Part shown: piece after piece, positions 33,400 through 45,284 of the stretch | Position numbering within the stretch: position 1 is the stretch's first letter | How the letters are laid out: every line of letters starts with the position of its first letter | NCBI RefSeq assembly: GCF_040954645.1 | Contig: NC_092809.1 | Location: 132,731,914-132,795,913 of the forward strand | Length of the DNA: 64,000 nucleotides | DNA from: Diabrotica undecimpunctata | Taxonomy: Eukaryota > Arthropoda > Insecta > Coleoptera > Chrysomelidae | Direction: 5' to 3' | Translations under genes and position numbers: made by a program | The notes under the pieces: model-generated | What the model was told of the DNA's origin: nothing | Seen by the model: the letters and a program-made list of their open reading frames with translations, nothing else | The model's database searches: none

Positions 33400-33890
33400 T
33401 ATCTTTACCTTTACGCTGGGTTCCTGATAACATTTCTCTACGACCTTCTTCCTTGGGTCATATCAATATCAATCTTCTTTACCGGTATGTCCTACCCAAG
33501 CGTCTCTCCCAGGTCTCTCCCTTGGTCTTCTTCTCCTACTACTTCAAGGAGCTAACAGATCAGCTATTCTTTATATTCTTTGTAAAGCAAACCTTATGCT
33601 CTCTCATTTTGTCTTCTGACCATTTTAGAGAATTTTTCTATGAGTTTCATTGGAATCTTTCTGTTAACCAACACACTACTCAGTTCCTTCCACTTTATCC
33701 ATCCCATCTAAATTCTACTACATGCAACTCCATCTAATTTACCAGTACTCTGTAATATCGATCCTAGGTACTTAAAACTGTTACTTTTCACAATCAATTC
33801 TCTGTCTAAAATTACGATTTTATTTGTAGTAACTCTATCTTTAAATGCACATTTTAAAGTCATTCGTTTTTGTCCTACTAAGTTTTAAAA
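33400..33890 (-). pseudogene. LINE RT C-terminal remnant (RTE-like)
   Basis: The minus strand reads NSFKYLGSILQSTGKLDG (near 33770), then GWIKWKELSSVL, RKIPMKLIEKF and, after a gap, PGRRS-type residues (near 33440). The 'FKYLG.. G..D' and 'M.WKE' blocks are the post-RT region of a LINE family different from A, B and C here. Interrupted by stops and a deletion. Confidence 0.65.
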
Positions 33891-34744
33891 TTTTTTCCTT
33901 TAAAGCTTGTCTCCATTGTTTCTATTTTTATTGTAAATCGTTTTCAATATTTCGTATTACCAATACATAACCAGCATACGTTAACCATAAGGGAATCTTG
34001 TACTGTATTTTTGCTGCATTCTGGTCCAAAACAGGCCATATTTTTTTAAATTGTATTATGATTTTCTTTCTTGTTTCATAAATTTTTTTTTGCAGATTTT
34101 GACCTAAATAGACCTTCTTTCTCATCTTTAATTAATATTATTATTGAATATTATAGAATTAAAACAAATTTCAGAAACGGGATATTATATTTCTCGACAA
34201 TTATTACACTTTAAGATTGTTGTACAATCATTGTAATAATATTTTCTTAATGTTACATTATCTTTATCTACACAGTGCTATAACAAAACCTACAAATTCA
34301 GTCTACGTCTGCATTGTGCATTCAGCGCGATAATTGAAATTTTGTAACCAGGGGAAAAGCTTTGAAGCTTAGGTTGCAACGTTTAATTACGTGTAGAACT
34401 GCATGTATACGACGTGTTAAATTAGATTGCACTGCCAATAATTTGATATTTGACATATTAGAGAGCGGTGTTGGAAAGTGATCGTTGAAAAAGGATCGAT
34501 GTTTGATATTTTTCTGTTGGTTTTCCAAGAAGCTAAAAACTGTATCAAACAGAGAGTTTTTCTAATTAAGTGTCAAATAAATATACACCACCCAATTTAT
34601 ACGAATTGAATCATTACTCAATTTATACGAATTAAATCAAATATTCTATCGCTATTTGGAATTCGGGAAAATGATCATCTGACTGTTGTCCCTTAATTTA
34701 TATTCCACTACACGAAAAAGGAATTACTATTTAAATGGGAATAA
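33891..34744. other. AT-rich stretch with a small direct repeat
   Basis: CAATTTATACGAATT occurs twice near 34592 and 34620. Nothing else recognised. Confidence 0.5.
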
Positions 34745-35900
34745 GCCACAATTAAAGGTTAAAATAAGTTTATTGACGTTTCAGTTTCCACTTCGGAAAT
34801 CGTTCTCAAAATACAAACATTAGTAAATTAAACAGATTTTGTTTTTTTGTTACTTGGTAAAAAATTCTTATAATAATTTAATTTTATCTGACTCATTTAT
34901 ATTGACAATTTAGACATACATTATACATTTTAAAGTAGACGACTTTAAAATGATATTGACAATATTGTTGAGTTGCGTTCCTGGGACGACTTTAATTGTA
35001 AGATAATTCATTCGATTACATGAAATCAATCAACTTTAACTTGAGACTATCGGCCAGAAAAAAATCATAGCATGTAATTCGTCTTTAAAAAGACAAACAC
35101 ATGCTGTAATGACAGTAAAATCTTCTGTTAGTAATTCCATAGTAAATTCTGAGGGAAAAACCGGGAAAAAAACCTCATAATACTATCCCGACATTGTAAG
35201 TATTTGCTTGTGCATTTCGTTTACTTTCAATAAACACCAAATTCTAATTTTATATGTTTGTTATTTAAAAAAACATAAATGATGTATCCTCTATATGTTA
35301 CTGACTTACTAGTACTGATATTTTCCTCTTAATAACTTCCTCTTTTAATCTGGGTAACCAGATCCTACTATATTCTGCCGAGAAATTTGCGACATAATGG
35401 GTCTCATTTAGCATAATTAGAGCCGCTTTTTTGATTTTTCTCTTTTTACCATCCGTTTCTTTTAGGACTATATTTGAATCATTCCATTGAACCCTATGTT
35501 CATTATCCCATGCGTGTTTACATATTTGAGATCTATGAAATTCTCTATTTTTAATATAAGATTGATGTTCACTTATTCTAACATGTAATGTCCTTGATGT
35601 TTCACCTAAATAAAACTGATCGCATTCACAAGGTATTTTATAAATGCAATTCTTTATCATTTCTTGTTCATTGTTAGGTTTGGTTTTAGACAAAATAGCT
35701 CTCAATGTGTTTGTTGTTTTGAATGTTGTTGAAATGTTGAATTCATTTTCTATCCTTTTAAGTTTTTCTGATAATCCTTATATGTATGGTATTGTTATTT
35801 TCCTCATATTATTCCTTGTCAATGTCCTTGTCATCCTTCCTTCTAAGTTGTTCTACATACACAACACAAGGCGTTTTTGTTAATTTCGAATAAGAATTTT
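34745..35900 (-). pseudogene. Penelope-like element 3' half with GIY-YIG endonuclease
   Basis: The minus strand holds a 5'-truncated Penelope-like copy. The open piece 35298-35705 (135 codons) reads CIYKIPCECDQFYLGETSRT, then VRISEHQSYIK and a tail with KIKKAALIMLNE. The GIY-YIG motif appears as CIY...FYLG, with the Arg of the RISEH helix retained. Upstream (to about 35890) GLSEKLKRIE and TLRAILSKTK give the linker. The 3' untranslated part runs to about 34745 and includes a hammerhead-like motif. The nuclease would nick target DNA for priming. The RT is missing. Confidence 0.8.
34770..34812 (-). ncRNA. Hammerhead-ribozyme-like motif, degenerate
   Basis: On the minus strand, TTGAGAA (in the place of CTGATGA) is followed by GATTTCC-GAAG-TGGAAACT (stem II) and GAAACGTC, the second core box with a GTC cleavage triplet. 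The first core box is decayed, so activity is unlikely. Confidence 0.4.
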
Positions 35901-36059
35901 TTTATTAAAAACATATATGGATTAGAAGTACTACATGGTAGTTAAAGTTATTAAATAGCTGTAAGTACTGATAATGAATAAGATAAAATTACTGCTGAAC
36001 TATATGGTGCCCATTTAAAATAAATTAGAGCCTTATATATGGTCGCGGAAAAATGCGTT

Positions 36060-36560
36060 GAGTCACCTAACTAAAGTTTGTGAAGACAGATCTATCTCAA
36101 AAAGTTAAGATGAGATTGGTTACTGCACTTGTATTCTCAATATTTCTATATGGGGCAGAAACTTGGACTCTTCGGGTATAAGAACTCCAAAAAATTAATG
36201 TCTTTGAGATGTGGAGTTCGAGAAGAATGCTGCGCATACGTTGGACAGCTCATCGGACAAACGTTTTCATTGTTAACCAACTCAACATTAAAAAAAGGCT
36301 GTCCACAAGTCTATACTGAATTTTACAGTATTTTGCTCACGTAGTTCACAGAGATTTATTTTAATTTAGAGAGATTCATTGTTTTTTTGGTAACTTTTCG
36401 GGGAGAAGACCAAGAAGACGGTCGCTAACCAGATGGTTTGACCAAATTCATAATTCAGCGGGCTACTTATTCTGCGAAACTCTTAGAGCAGTTGAAGATA
36501 AAGACCAATTAAAAAAAAATTGTTAGGAGTATTGTATTAACTGTAGTACAATAAAAACAT
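36060..36560 (+). pseudogene. RTE/BovB-like LINE C-terminal remnant
   Basis: Across frames it reads LYGAETWTLR, INVFEMWSSRRMLRIRW, YFAHVVHRDL, GRRPRRRS and RAVEDKDQLKKIVRSIV, the zinc-like C-terminal domain of RTE-type LINEs. It is a separate, older family from LINE A and B. Confidence 0.65.
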
Positions 36561-37494
36561 ATTTGTTTTATTTTCCCAATCAGAGAGTGTTTTTTAGTAG
36601 TAGAGTAAGTACTCTAAGTGATTTCTGTCTTATATCTTAGCTTTTTATTACCAAAATAAAATATAATAATAACAACTCCACAGTATTACATTTTAAAAAC
36701 GGAATAAGGCTTTCATCGGTAATTAGAAAGTAAAAACCATCAAATAAATAACACAAACGATTGCATTCTAATTAAAATACCCATCTGGGAAGTGCGTATT
36801 TAATAAAATTCTTGCTCTTACTTTTTATTCAATAAAATATGGTCATTATTATTCAAGAATTCCAAAACTAACTTTCGCCAAAAAATATCTAGACACACGC
36901 AGATGAACTCTAACCTTCTCAGCTATTGACATATTAAATTCAATTTAGAAGTTTTTTTCGTCTCGTTGGAGGAGGACTGAGGAACAATTTATTATGTAAA
37001 TGGTATGCATAAATCTCACCAATTTCTGTCGTTTTAAATGAATGCCATTAAGAAAAAAATCGTGTAATTGGTCGGCGAAATTAAGACATTAATCTCCTAG
37101 ATGCAATAAAAAGATTTTTTTTTGTAAAAAACAATAAATTTTAGAATTAATCTTCAATTAATCAATTTTTTATAAACCGGGCATATTGCCCATTATGTTT
37201 TCACTTTTTAGGATATTTTTTAATATGAGCTGCTAAAAAACGAGTTGATTTGAAATTGATGAAAACTTAAAATTGGCTAAAGTGTGGCATATACAACATT
37301 CACTATATCCAGAGTATGACATATAGTTAGCTTAGAAACAAAAAATTATATTCTTTAGAAAAAAACCTACAACAATCAAAATTTGGAGTTCAAACGACCA
37401 GTTGTTTTTAAGTTATAGTGGTTTTGCATTATGCTAGCTTTAAAAGTTTTAAAACAATCGAATTTTATGAATTTAATGTATTCTTCGTGTTCTT
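36561..37494. other. AT-rich stretch
   Basis: Nothing recognised. Confidence 0.5.
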
Positions 37495-37725
37495 TTTCTT
37501 TTTGTATAGACATGACTCGGTCTATTTTTCAACGTGCTATAAGTAAGTTGTTGTTTCATCGTTTTTGTGGTCTTCGCTCTGATCGTCTTATTATTGGTGA
37601 ACCGCCTCTTGCTGTCTTGTTTGCTCTATTTGTTGTCATTAGGCTTATAAAATTGTTCTATTTTACTCTTCTCTTTCTTTCCCAGTCCTTGATGTTTTTG
37701 ACATTGCATTTCCATCATGTGTCTT

Positions 37726-39494
37726 TTCTTCTTCTTAAAGTGCCCTCTCCTCAATGGAGGTTGGCTACTACAATTTTAAACTCTTCTCTATCTTCAGCTG
37801 TTCTTATTAGCTGTTCAAAATTCAGCCCTGTCCATTGTCGGATGTTTCTGAGCCACGATAGTTTTTTCCTTCCTAGGCCTCTCTTTCCCTCGATTTTTCC
37901 TTTCACTATAAGTTGGGCATATTGGTACTTATTATTTCTCAGTATGTGGCCTAGGTATGATGTTTTTCTAACTTTTACTGTGTTAAAAAGTTCTCTTTCT
38001 TTGCCTATTCTATGCAGCACTTCTTCGTTTGAGGTATGTGATGTCCATGAAATTTTGAGTATTCTCCGGTAGATCCACATTTCAAAGGCCTCCAATTTAT
38101 TTACGGTTGATGTTTTAAGGGTCCACGTTTCAACTGCATATAGAAGAGTCGACCAGACGTAGCATTTTGATAAACGTAGTCGAATTTCGAGTTTTATTCG
38201 AGAATCACAAAGCAGTTTTTTTATTTTTTCGAAAGATTTTCTGGCCTGTTCTATTCTCGATCTTATTTCTAGATCAGGATTTAGGCTGCTATCGATCCAA
38301 CATCCCAGGTACTTAAATCTATTGACCTGTTCTAAAATGTGCCCATTTATTATGCAAGGTTGAGGTACGTTTTGGTTTTTTCGGATTGACATCACTTTGG
38401 TTTTTTTAATGTTTATTTTCATACCAAATTGCTCACAGGTCGATTTGGTCTTATCGATGAGTCGTTGTAGACCTAAGTCGGAATCCGCAATTAACACTGT
38501 ATCATCGGCGTATCTGATACTGTTGATATTTACGCCATTCACATTGACTCCATCCTTGGAATCCTCCAATGCTTCTTTAAATAGAAACTCGGAGTAAAGA
38601 TTAAACAGCAGAGGCGACAGAACACATCCTTGTCTAACTCCCCTCCTAATTTCTACTTCTGCGGATGTGGAACCTTCGATCCTAACTCTGGAGATTTGGT
38701 TCCAGTACAATCTTTTTAAGAATTTGATGTCTTTTCCATCTAAACCGACTTCTTGCAAACGTTCTAATAGTAGGTCGTGTCTTACTCTATCAAATGCTTT
38801 TTCGAAGTCTATGAAGCATATAAATATAAATATCTTTCTGTTGGTCGTAGCATTTTTGGGCGAGAACTAGTAAACTGAACAGGGCTTCTCTCGTTCCCAT
38901 GCCGGCTCTGAATCCAAACTGATCGTCTCCGATGATTGTTTCGCACTTTCTATAGATACGATTATGTACGATTTTTAGTAGGACTTTTACTGCATGACTC
39001 ATAAGGCTTTTCAGACGGAACTCATTGCAGTGTTGTGGGTTTGGCTTTTTTGGTAGTGGGATGAATATTGACTCCAGCCAATCTTGGGGTATTTTACCTG
39101 TATCATAAATACGATTGAATAAAAGGACAAATATTTCGATATTTTCTTCGCTGATTAATTTTAACGTTTCTGGGTATATTCCGTCTGGACCTGGGCTTTT
39201 ATTTGTTTTAAGATGATTAATTGCATTTATGATTTCAGATTTCAGAATTGTTGGCCCTTCGTTGTTATTTTCCAACCTTGGTTCTTCTCGTATATCGTGA
39301 AAAAGAATTTTAATATAGTTTTCCCATTCTTTCAGTTTATCTTCCGTTGATTCTAGCAGTTTGCCATCCGTGTTCAGCATGGTGTGAAAAGTCGTTCTCT
39401 TGGTAGTCGATGTAAACTCTTTTACCTTTTTATGTAAATTAAAAAAATCGTGCATTTATTGTAGTTCTTCTATTTCCACGCATTTTGTTGTCAA
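37726..39494 (-). mobile_element. 5'-truncated LINE A inserted in LINE C, 12-bp target duplication
   Basis: The element is flanked by AAGACACATGAT on both sides (complement at 37714-37725 and 39495-39506), with LINE C continuing on either side. It starts inside the linker, keeps the whole RT and C-terminal domain, and ends with the family tail GGCACTTTAAGAAGAAGAA (complement at 37726-37744). Confidence 0.88.
37751..39455 (-). pseudogene. LINE A reverse transcriptase, one frameshift from open
   Basis: Two long open pieces meet at about 38760-38830. The first (38790-39455, 221 codons) has the linker, NKSPGPDGIYPE and DDQFGFRAGMGT, RT fingers. The second (37751-38758, 335 codons) has RRGVRQGCVLSPLLFN, SIRYADDTVLIAD (catalytic YADD), FKYLGCWID, ETWTLKTSTVNKLEAFEMW and GRKKLSWLRNI. 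A single frame change in the FIDFEKAFD region separates them. The endonuclease half is missing because of 5' truncation. Compared with 4035-6928 this copy is much better kept. Confidence 0.85.
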
Positions 39495-41880
39495 ATCATG
39501 TGTCTTACCATCGATTTTTCTAAGAGTTTTCATCTCTGCTGTCTCTTGCATTATTTTTTTTCTCTCAGGTCTTGTATCTGCCGTATATGCCATTACTGAT
39601 CTACTGTTTTGTAAATTCTGCATTTCATTTTTCCCATATTTTGATTTCTTTCATAATGTATCATTCCATAGATATTTAAACTACATCACCCGATCTATTA
39701 TCTGAGCCTTAAGCTCTAATTTACGTCTTGTTTAGATTTGGAGTTACAACCATGCATTTTGACTTTTTTGGGTAAATTTACATATTAAATTATAATCTAG
39801 CGGTTAGGATAAATTGGTGCAGCATACTTAGTAAACCATCTTCATTTCGAGAGATTCGTATAGAAGAATAGTAGTTTTTCCCTTATTTGGTATCCTATTT
39901 TCATTCTTACTTTTTTTATTATTTCATCCATGATCGAGTTAAATAATAGAGGGCTCAGGGAATTCCCCTGTTTAAGCCCACTGTCAGCTTCAATTGGGTC
40001 AGTTAGTTCTTGTTCTAAATGTACGTTTAGTGTGTTGTTCTGGTACATATTTCAAATAATTTTGATATTTCCTAGAGGTATCTCTCTTGCATACAATACG
40101 TGAATAACGTCCTTTAATTTTACTTTATCAAATGCCTTCTTAAAATCTACGAAACATAAATATGCAGGTTTGTTCTACCCTAATGATTTTTCTTGCATTT
40201 GCCTTAATATAAATATAGCATGGGTGCATAATATTCCCGACCTAAACCCTTGTTTTTCTTCTGCTAGTACTAGAATTTCATTCACTTTATTTGTTATCAC
40301 TTTGGTTGTTAATTTTAGTGTTATGTTTAATAAATTAATTGTTCTGTACTTCTTCGGGTCTGATTTGTCCCCCTTTTTAAGAAGAGGTATAAGGATGCTT
40401 TATCTCCATTCTTTTAGTATTCTCTTTTGTTTTATTTTTTTTATTAATTTTAATAATTGTTTAGTCAGATTTGGTCCTCTGTATTTTAGAAGTTTATTCG
40501 GTACTCTGTCCTTTCCTGGTGATTTTCTATTTTTTAATTTACTTAATGTTTCTTTTACCTCTTCCTCTTCAATGTTTACTTTTTAGTTTGTTATCCCTTC
40601 CGGTATTAGTGGTTCAGTATTGTTAGCTTTAGCATGTAAATAGCAATCAAAAGTAGTTCGCCCATGTTTCCTTCTGAATGTGAGTTTCCTTCTGTTGAAG
40701 TTCAATAGTAATTCTATTTCATTTTATCCTTGCCATCTGCTCTTTGTTTCATGGTAATTTTGTAAAATGGCAAGGCAGTTAAACCCCTTTTGATGTGTCT
40801 AATGCAAATTGTTGTTATATTTTTAGTTTATTGACCAGTTTGAAAAAAAAACTTTAGTCTACAGGGCAGAAATAGAGAGGGCGAATATTTATTCTACGTG
40901 ACAGAAAGAGAAAGAAAAGAAAGACAGAGGGAGAAAGAGAGGGCGCCAACTACTTTTTAAATAAAAAATAGTAAAAACGAAGCTGGAGGTAAAATAATTA
41001 ATAAATTAATAAAGAAATTAAAATGAAATAATTATTTAAATATAAATTAATAGAGATGTGACGTTTATAACGTTACACTGTATACAGTGAAAGTAGGTAA
41101 AGAATTCCTTACCTGATGTAGCTTAAAGGTAGCATCAGTGCTACCAACTTTTTTAAAAGCAGTGATACCAACTTACTATAAAAAGGAGATCAATTTAAAA
41201 ATATTTAAATTTTTGAACCTGGAATTTTGGTACCCAGGGCTCGTACCCGTGATATTTGTGTTCAGCGACATTTTATTCAATATTTACCGCAAAAATGCAA
41301 AATGCATTTTTTTATGCACAAATGCAATTTTTCATTTCTTCATAATCGCATTAGTTCACAAAACTTCCTGTCGCTCTCATGAATCGAATGTACCAACTAC
41401 ATCTAAATCCGTCTTACAGCGCCAATTGTCGAAGGTTCATTTCCTTTATTTCCTTGACTAATTTCTATTCGTGTTCCATGTTTTGAGAAGCTCTCCCAGT
41501 GTTACCGTTTTATTTTTTTGACTAAATTATTCGGTTCATTTCGGATTAGTTATAGTGCCTGTTGTGTTTAGTGTGTTCTTTACTAAAAATGTTCTCTTCT
41601 TTCTTTACATTTCGTCTTGACTTTCTCTCTAAACGATGGAATTTTCCTTTTTGATATGTCGCATTCGTCACTTTCCTCTCACAAGTGCTACTGTTGCTGC
41701 GTTAATTATGTTTTTTTTCATTTTTTCCTAGCATTCCTCGATGATATCGTTTGCTAATATTTAATTTTCAGTAATCTTCTTTTTCTGTATAGGTCTTCTG
41801 TGGATTCCGTATTTATTCCTTCGACTCTGAGTTTTGTTTGTGTTGGTGCCGCTCACTTGGGTGTAATGCATTTCATGATG

Positions 41881-43119
41881 ACTTTTATTTTACAAAATAC
41901 TAAGCTATTTAACTAGAGTTGTTTGTGTATTTTACATATAGATAACTCTGCTTGGCAATTCAGCCATTTCTCAAATCGTAAATGTCAGTAGGTGACATTC
42001 AGTTTCACGCACTGCGTTAATATAAGTATCTTAAATCAATATAAACCTCTTTTTCCTTCTAGTTTTGTACATTCCCAACATCACGTTTGATTTTAGCAAA
42101 TACTGATTTCATATTTATTAACCAGATTTCCAATTTAAAATCAATCAATTTGTTGATCTAAATCTAAATTATTCATTGATTTTGCAAGCTCATAAGTATT
42201 AATCTTCGTATGTAAATGTACTTAGTATTGGAGAATTTTTAATTTGTTTTATGTCACTTGTCAAGAGATACTGATATTTTTCTAAAACTTCTTTTACTAA
42301 AGTATTTCTATTTTCTTCAGGTCTGTAATAATGTATGATCACAATATCTTCGGTTTGGATTATTTTAAAAAATTTTATATACCACAGTCCCATAGAAAAA
42401 CGTAACTGAAATGTTCATTATTAATAACACAGACCATATGTATTGTGAAATTTAGATTTTAAGGCTACTGTTCCATTTGTTTTATACTACTATTGTAATC
42501 AATATTGATTCAAGATCTTCTCTATAATCCGGCCAAGTTAGTTATAACAATAGTGGTGAAATATCAAAATTCGCACAGAGCTGAAGTTAGGTAGAGACCG
42601 TTAATACACCATTAAGGAGCGTTATCACAGAATATATAGTGACGTTCTTCATCGGCGAAGAGAAATAGAAAACAAGTAATTGGAAAAGACAAAATATAAA
42701 GACGGAAACCAACACAACGTGGAATATCGTATTTCTTCTTAATATTTGTGGTTTACGATCCATTGAATAGAACAAAACTGTGTATTTATTGCCCTCACGC
42801 GATTTCTCCTTGATTGTTGGTAAATCAGTACATATCAAAGACAATCGAAAGTTGATGCACCGCATATCAAAAAGACGTGGTTAGGGGACGTACGGCCAGT
42901 GTCGTGGTAATTTTACTATTCCGTAGTCTCATGCAGTTGTTTTGGAACTTTTATCATTGTATAAATTACCCAATTTAGTAAAATGTTTACCAGCAACACT
43001 GGAGGACAAAACTAACCTAAGTCCTGATCTCGACGGGACACGTTTTATTACTGTAGTTATCAAAAAGTAAATATTTATCAATTTCACACCAACATAAGGT
43101 AAGGTCTCTCTCTTTTTCA
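41881..43119. other. Stretch with small open frames of unknown nature
   Basis: Minus-strand open frames at 42199-42393, 42587-42865 (one hydrophobic segment) and 42929-43120 show no motif I recognise. They might be the C-terminal part of the transposon protein at 43125-43760, but I cannot show it. Confidence 0.3.
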
Positions 43120-43124
43120 CTGAA

Positions 43125-43760
43125 AAGCGTCATTCCACGAGCTGTCTAATTCCAGCTTTAGAAATAAAGTAATTCCATCGATCCCATGTCTGCTAAAAAA
43201 TTTTTCAAAAGTAAACGTTTTTGTGTTGTTGAATTTTTTTTCTTTTGCAATGCATAGAGTCGAACTTCATATGACTATGTACTAACTCCAAAAATTTCTG
43301 TTCTATGCATTCCAAGTGCGTAGTATGCATAGCATAGAGAAGTGCAGCAGTCACAGCTTGTTTGTATTTTGACCTCCACAATTGTCTGAAAACAATAATA
43401 TTTTTAGAACTGTGGAGGGTAAGTTTGTAATATACTTTAACAGAATAGATCCAATTTTGTTGCTGCTACGCTTTCCATTAACTTCATTCCAGCAGTAGCA
43501 AGATGCGTGCTCACCATCTCCCTCATAAATGGTTAAATTGTATACACACAATTTTCGAGAGTAGTAAAATGGGGATACTGGGGAGTGAGGTAGTTGCGGT
43601 ACAGTTTGAAGGTCTGTATTTATATCTTTTATCTGTATTTTTTGTTTCATGGCATTTATTCTTTCTTATTATTTGTATTGAATATTCTAGTTCTAAATTT
43701 TGTTTTTTTGTTGCATCTGCCATGTTATATTTACTGCATGCTGCACATTGATCCCTTTTA
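43125..43760 (-). pseudogene. Transposon-derived protein with 'SDNCGGQN' motif (DUF7869-like)
   Basis: Minus-strand open pieces 43523-43723 and 43351-43650 overlap in two frames. They read RKLCVYNLTIY, CYCWNEVNGKRSSNKIGS and LFSDNCGGQNTNK. After further frame changes HSHMKFDSMH follows (near 43270). This order (YNL.IY, W.E....GSNEIGS, SD.CGGQN.N, GHS.M..DSMH) recurs in multicopy insect proteins linked to DNA transposons. I recall the DUF7869 label but cannot confirm it. Catalytic role unknown. Broken. Confidence 0.5.
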
Positions 43761-44112
43761 GGAACGTAAAAAAATTATAGTCATTGCTATAAATTGCTAT
43801 AAAAATTTGCCTGTATTTCCAATGGCTGACTGGCTTTTAATTTTCAGCTAGACTTTTGAGATAGAGATTGTACATTTAATTTAGAGGCTTTGACTGGTGG
43901 CTCTTGTATAATGCTACTCTACAGCAGAGAATGATTCAATATGTTTTTTTACCAACTGGAAAAACTCTTCATTAGTAGCGTTTGCTCAGTTGTATCAGAA
44001 GAAAAATCGCTGACACTGCTTGATGAATACGGAACGATTTTTAATGTACTTCGTTGTGTTTTAACTATTACCATTACAACATCCTCTTTCGGCACCTAAA
44101 ATACAAAAGTTG
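43761..44112. other. Spacer
   Basis: Nothing recognised. Confidence 0.5.
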
Positions 44113-44407
44113 TCGGTCACATAGCCAAGCGGGCTAGGCGGCCGATTCTCATTCGCTTCACTGTCGAATGGTTCAGTGGATGTGGGTTCGAGCCTCAGCT
44201 CGGTGTACAGAAAAATAAAAAAGGCTAACGCAGCAGTTTCAAAATTCTAGTTAAATCTGCGACTTAGACTAGAATATGCTGGTGTCTGATTGGACTATGG
44301 TGGAGCAGTACGGCAGTATCTCTTACAGCAGTGAGAGATAAGGGCTTGCGTCTCGGTGGTACTCCTCCATAGATCCCTACCGGAAGGGCGTGGCGCCTAA
44401 ATACCGG

Positions 44408-44411
<4 letters not shown>
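44113..44411 (+). mobile_element. tRNA-derived SINE
   Basis: The head carries an RNA polymerase III A box, TAGCCAAGCGGGC (44122-44134), and a B box, GGTTCGAGCC (44185-44194), about 50 bp apart as in a tRNA with a long variable arm. An unrelated body of about 200 bp follows, ending in an AT-rich run. It would be transcribed by RNA polymerase III and moved by a LINE of the genome. The left end is approximate. Confidence 0.7.

Positions 44412-44479
<68 letters not shown>
44412..44479. repeat. (TA)n microsatellite
   Basis: A pure TA run at the SINE end. Confidence 0.95.
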
Positions 44480-44482
<3 letters not shown>

Positions 44483-44522
44483 ATATAAACTAAATGTCAT
44501 TGTGACATTTAGTTTATATATC
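44480..44522. repeat. Perfect hairpin, 20-bp arms
   Basis: GATATATAAACTAAATGTCA, a 3-base TTG loop, then the exact complement. It directly follows the (TA)n array. Confidence 0.9.
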
Positions 44523-44524
44523 AA

Positions 44525-45262
44525 AATTTTCCGTTAAGATCGTATAAATATCCAATTTTTAAGGTAAAAATGAACAAAATAGCAACAGAAAATCACTTTT
44601 CATTATTTAATAGATCATGAATAATAGCAAGCTGAAGAAGATCTGAATAAATTGGATATTTCTGTAAAGATTTACAAAAAGATGTTACCACATAATTGGA
44701 AGCAGTCAGATGTAGAAATTAGTAGTGCAACAAACTTTATTGCTAATCTGTTTAAATAATTTATTTCCAATACAACTGATTTAAGTGAAGACGAAATTAT
44801 TCCCACGTCGAAAACATATCACGCAATGACACTAATTATCAACGGTAAGATAAGAACCGGGATTATAGTGTTTTTGACAATTACTTATGAACATTTTAAT
44901 CACGTTTTGTATATGTGTCAGTTTGTGGGTTTGTTTACGATACCCCAAAGTACCTTTTTTATGAAAATGCATCCAGTTGATTATTTATATAACAAAACTG
45001 TCAAAATGACAATATATGAAAAATTCCGTTAAGATCTCATATATATTAAAATTTGAAATTTGGTTAAGTAAATGGATAATATAGCAACAGAAAATCTCAT
45101 TTTGTTACAGTTTTTATGAATAATACGACTTTTAATCCAAAATACAACAACAATGATGATAATTTTGATGAAAAATGTGAAACATTCAATTTTTTAGATA
45201 ATGCTCCCCTCGATGTCTGGGAAACTGATTTTAATCAACGATGGAACTATAAATCTAATTAA
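44525..45262 (+). repeat. Diverged direct repeat pair with a 48-codon open frame
   Basis: About 120 bp at 44525-44645 recur at about 45008-45128 (shared TTCCGTTAAGATC, ATAGCAACAGAAAATC and ATGAATAATA). The second copy starts a 48-residue frame at ATG 45116 (to 45262), rich in Asn/Asp, with an acceptor-like TTACAG just upstream. Between the copies a segment reads PHNWKQSDVE and LSEDEIIP, possibly old transposase coding sequence. Family not recognised. Confidence 0.35.
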
Positions 45263-45284
45263 TATAATATAACTCAATGGTTAC

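Larger units (their letters stand above)
37495..41880 (-). mobile_element. LINE C copy, interrupted by LINE A and by foreign DNA
   Basis: An antisense, decayed LINE C. From its 5' side: linker (41880-41455), then about 700 bp not in the other LINE C copy (about 40735-41455), RT fingers and palm (40590-39842, with ADSGLKQGNSLSPLLFN and IMDEIIKK), post-RT blocks (KSKCMVV near 39760, TLRKIDGKT near 39510), the LINE A insertion (37726-39494), then NVKNIKDWERKRR and TTNRANKTARGGSP (37700-37560). Compare with the cleaner copy at 61832-63515. It has many stops. Confidence 0.75.

Noticed and set aside
33363..33737. Plus-strand 124-codon frame
   Set aside because: Shadow of a LINE remnant that reads correctly on the minus strand.
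37431..38072. Plus-strand 213-codon hydrophobic frame, seemingly a membrane protein
   Set aside because: Opposite strand of LINE C and LINE A coding sequence; the hydrophobicity comes from reverse-complemented Lys/Glu codons.
42587..42865. Small membrane protein gene
   Set aside because: One hydrophobic run only, no upstream signals and no family resemblance.
44113..44200. Functional tRNA gene
   Set aside because: A and B boxes are present, but the body and AT tail mark it as a SINE and I could not pair a full cloverleaf.
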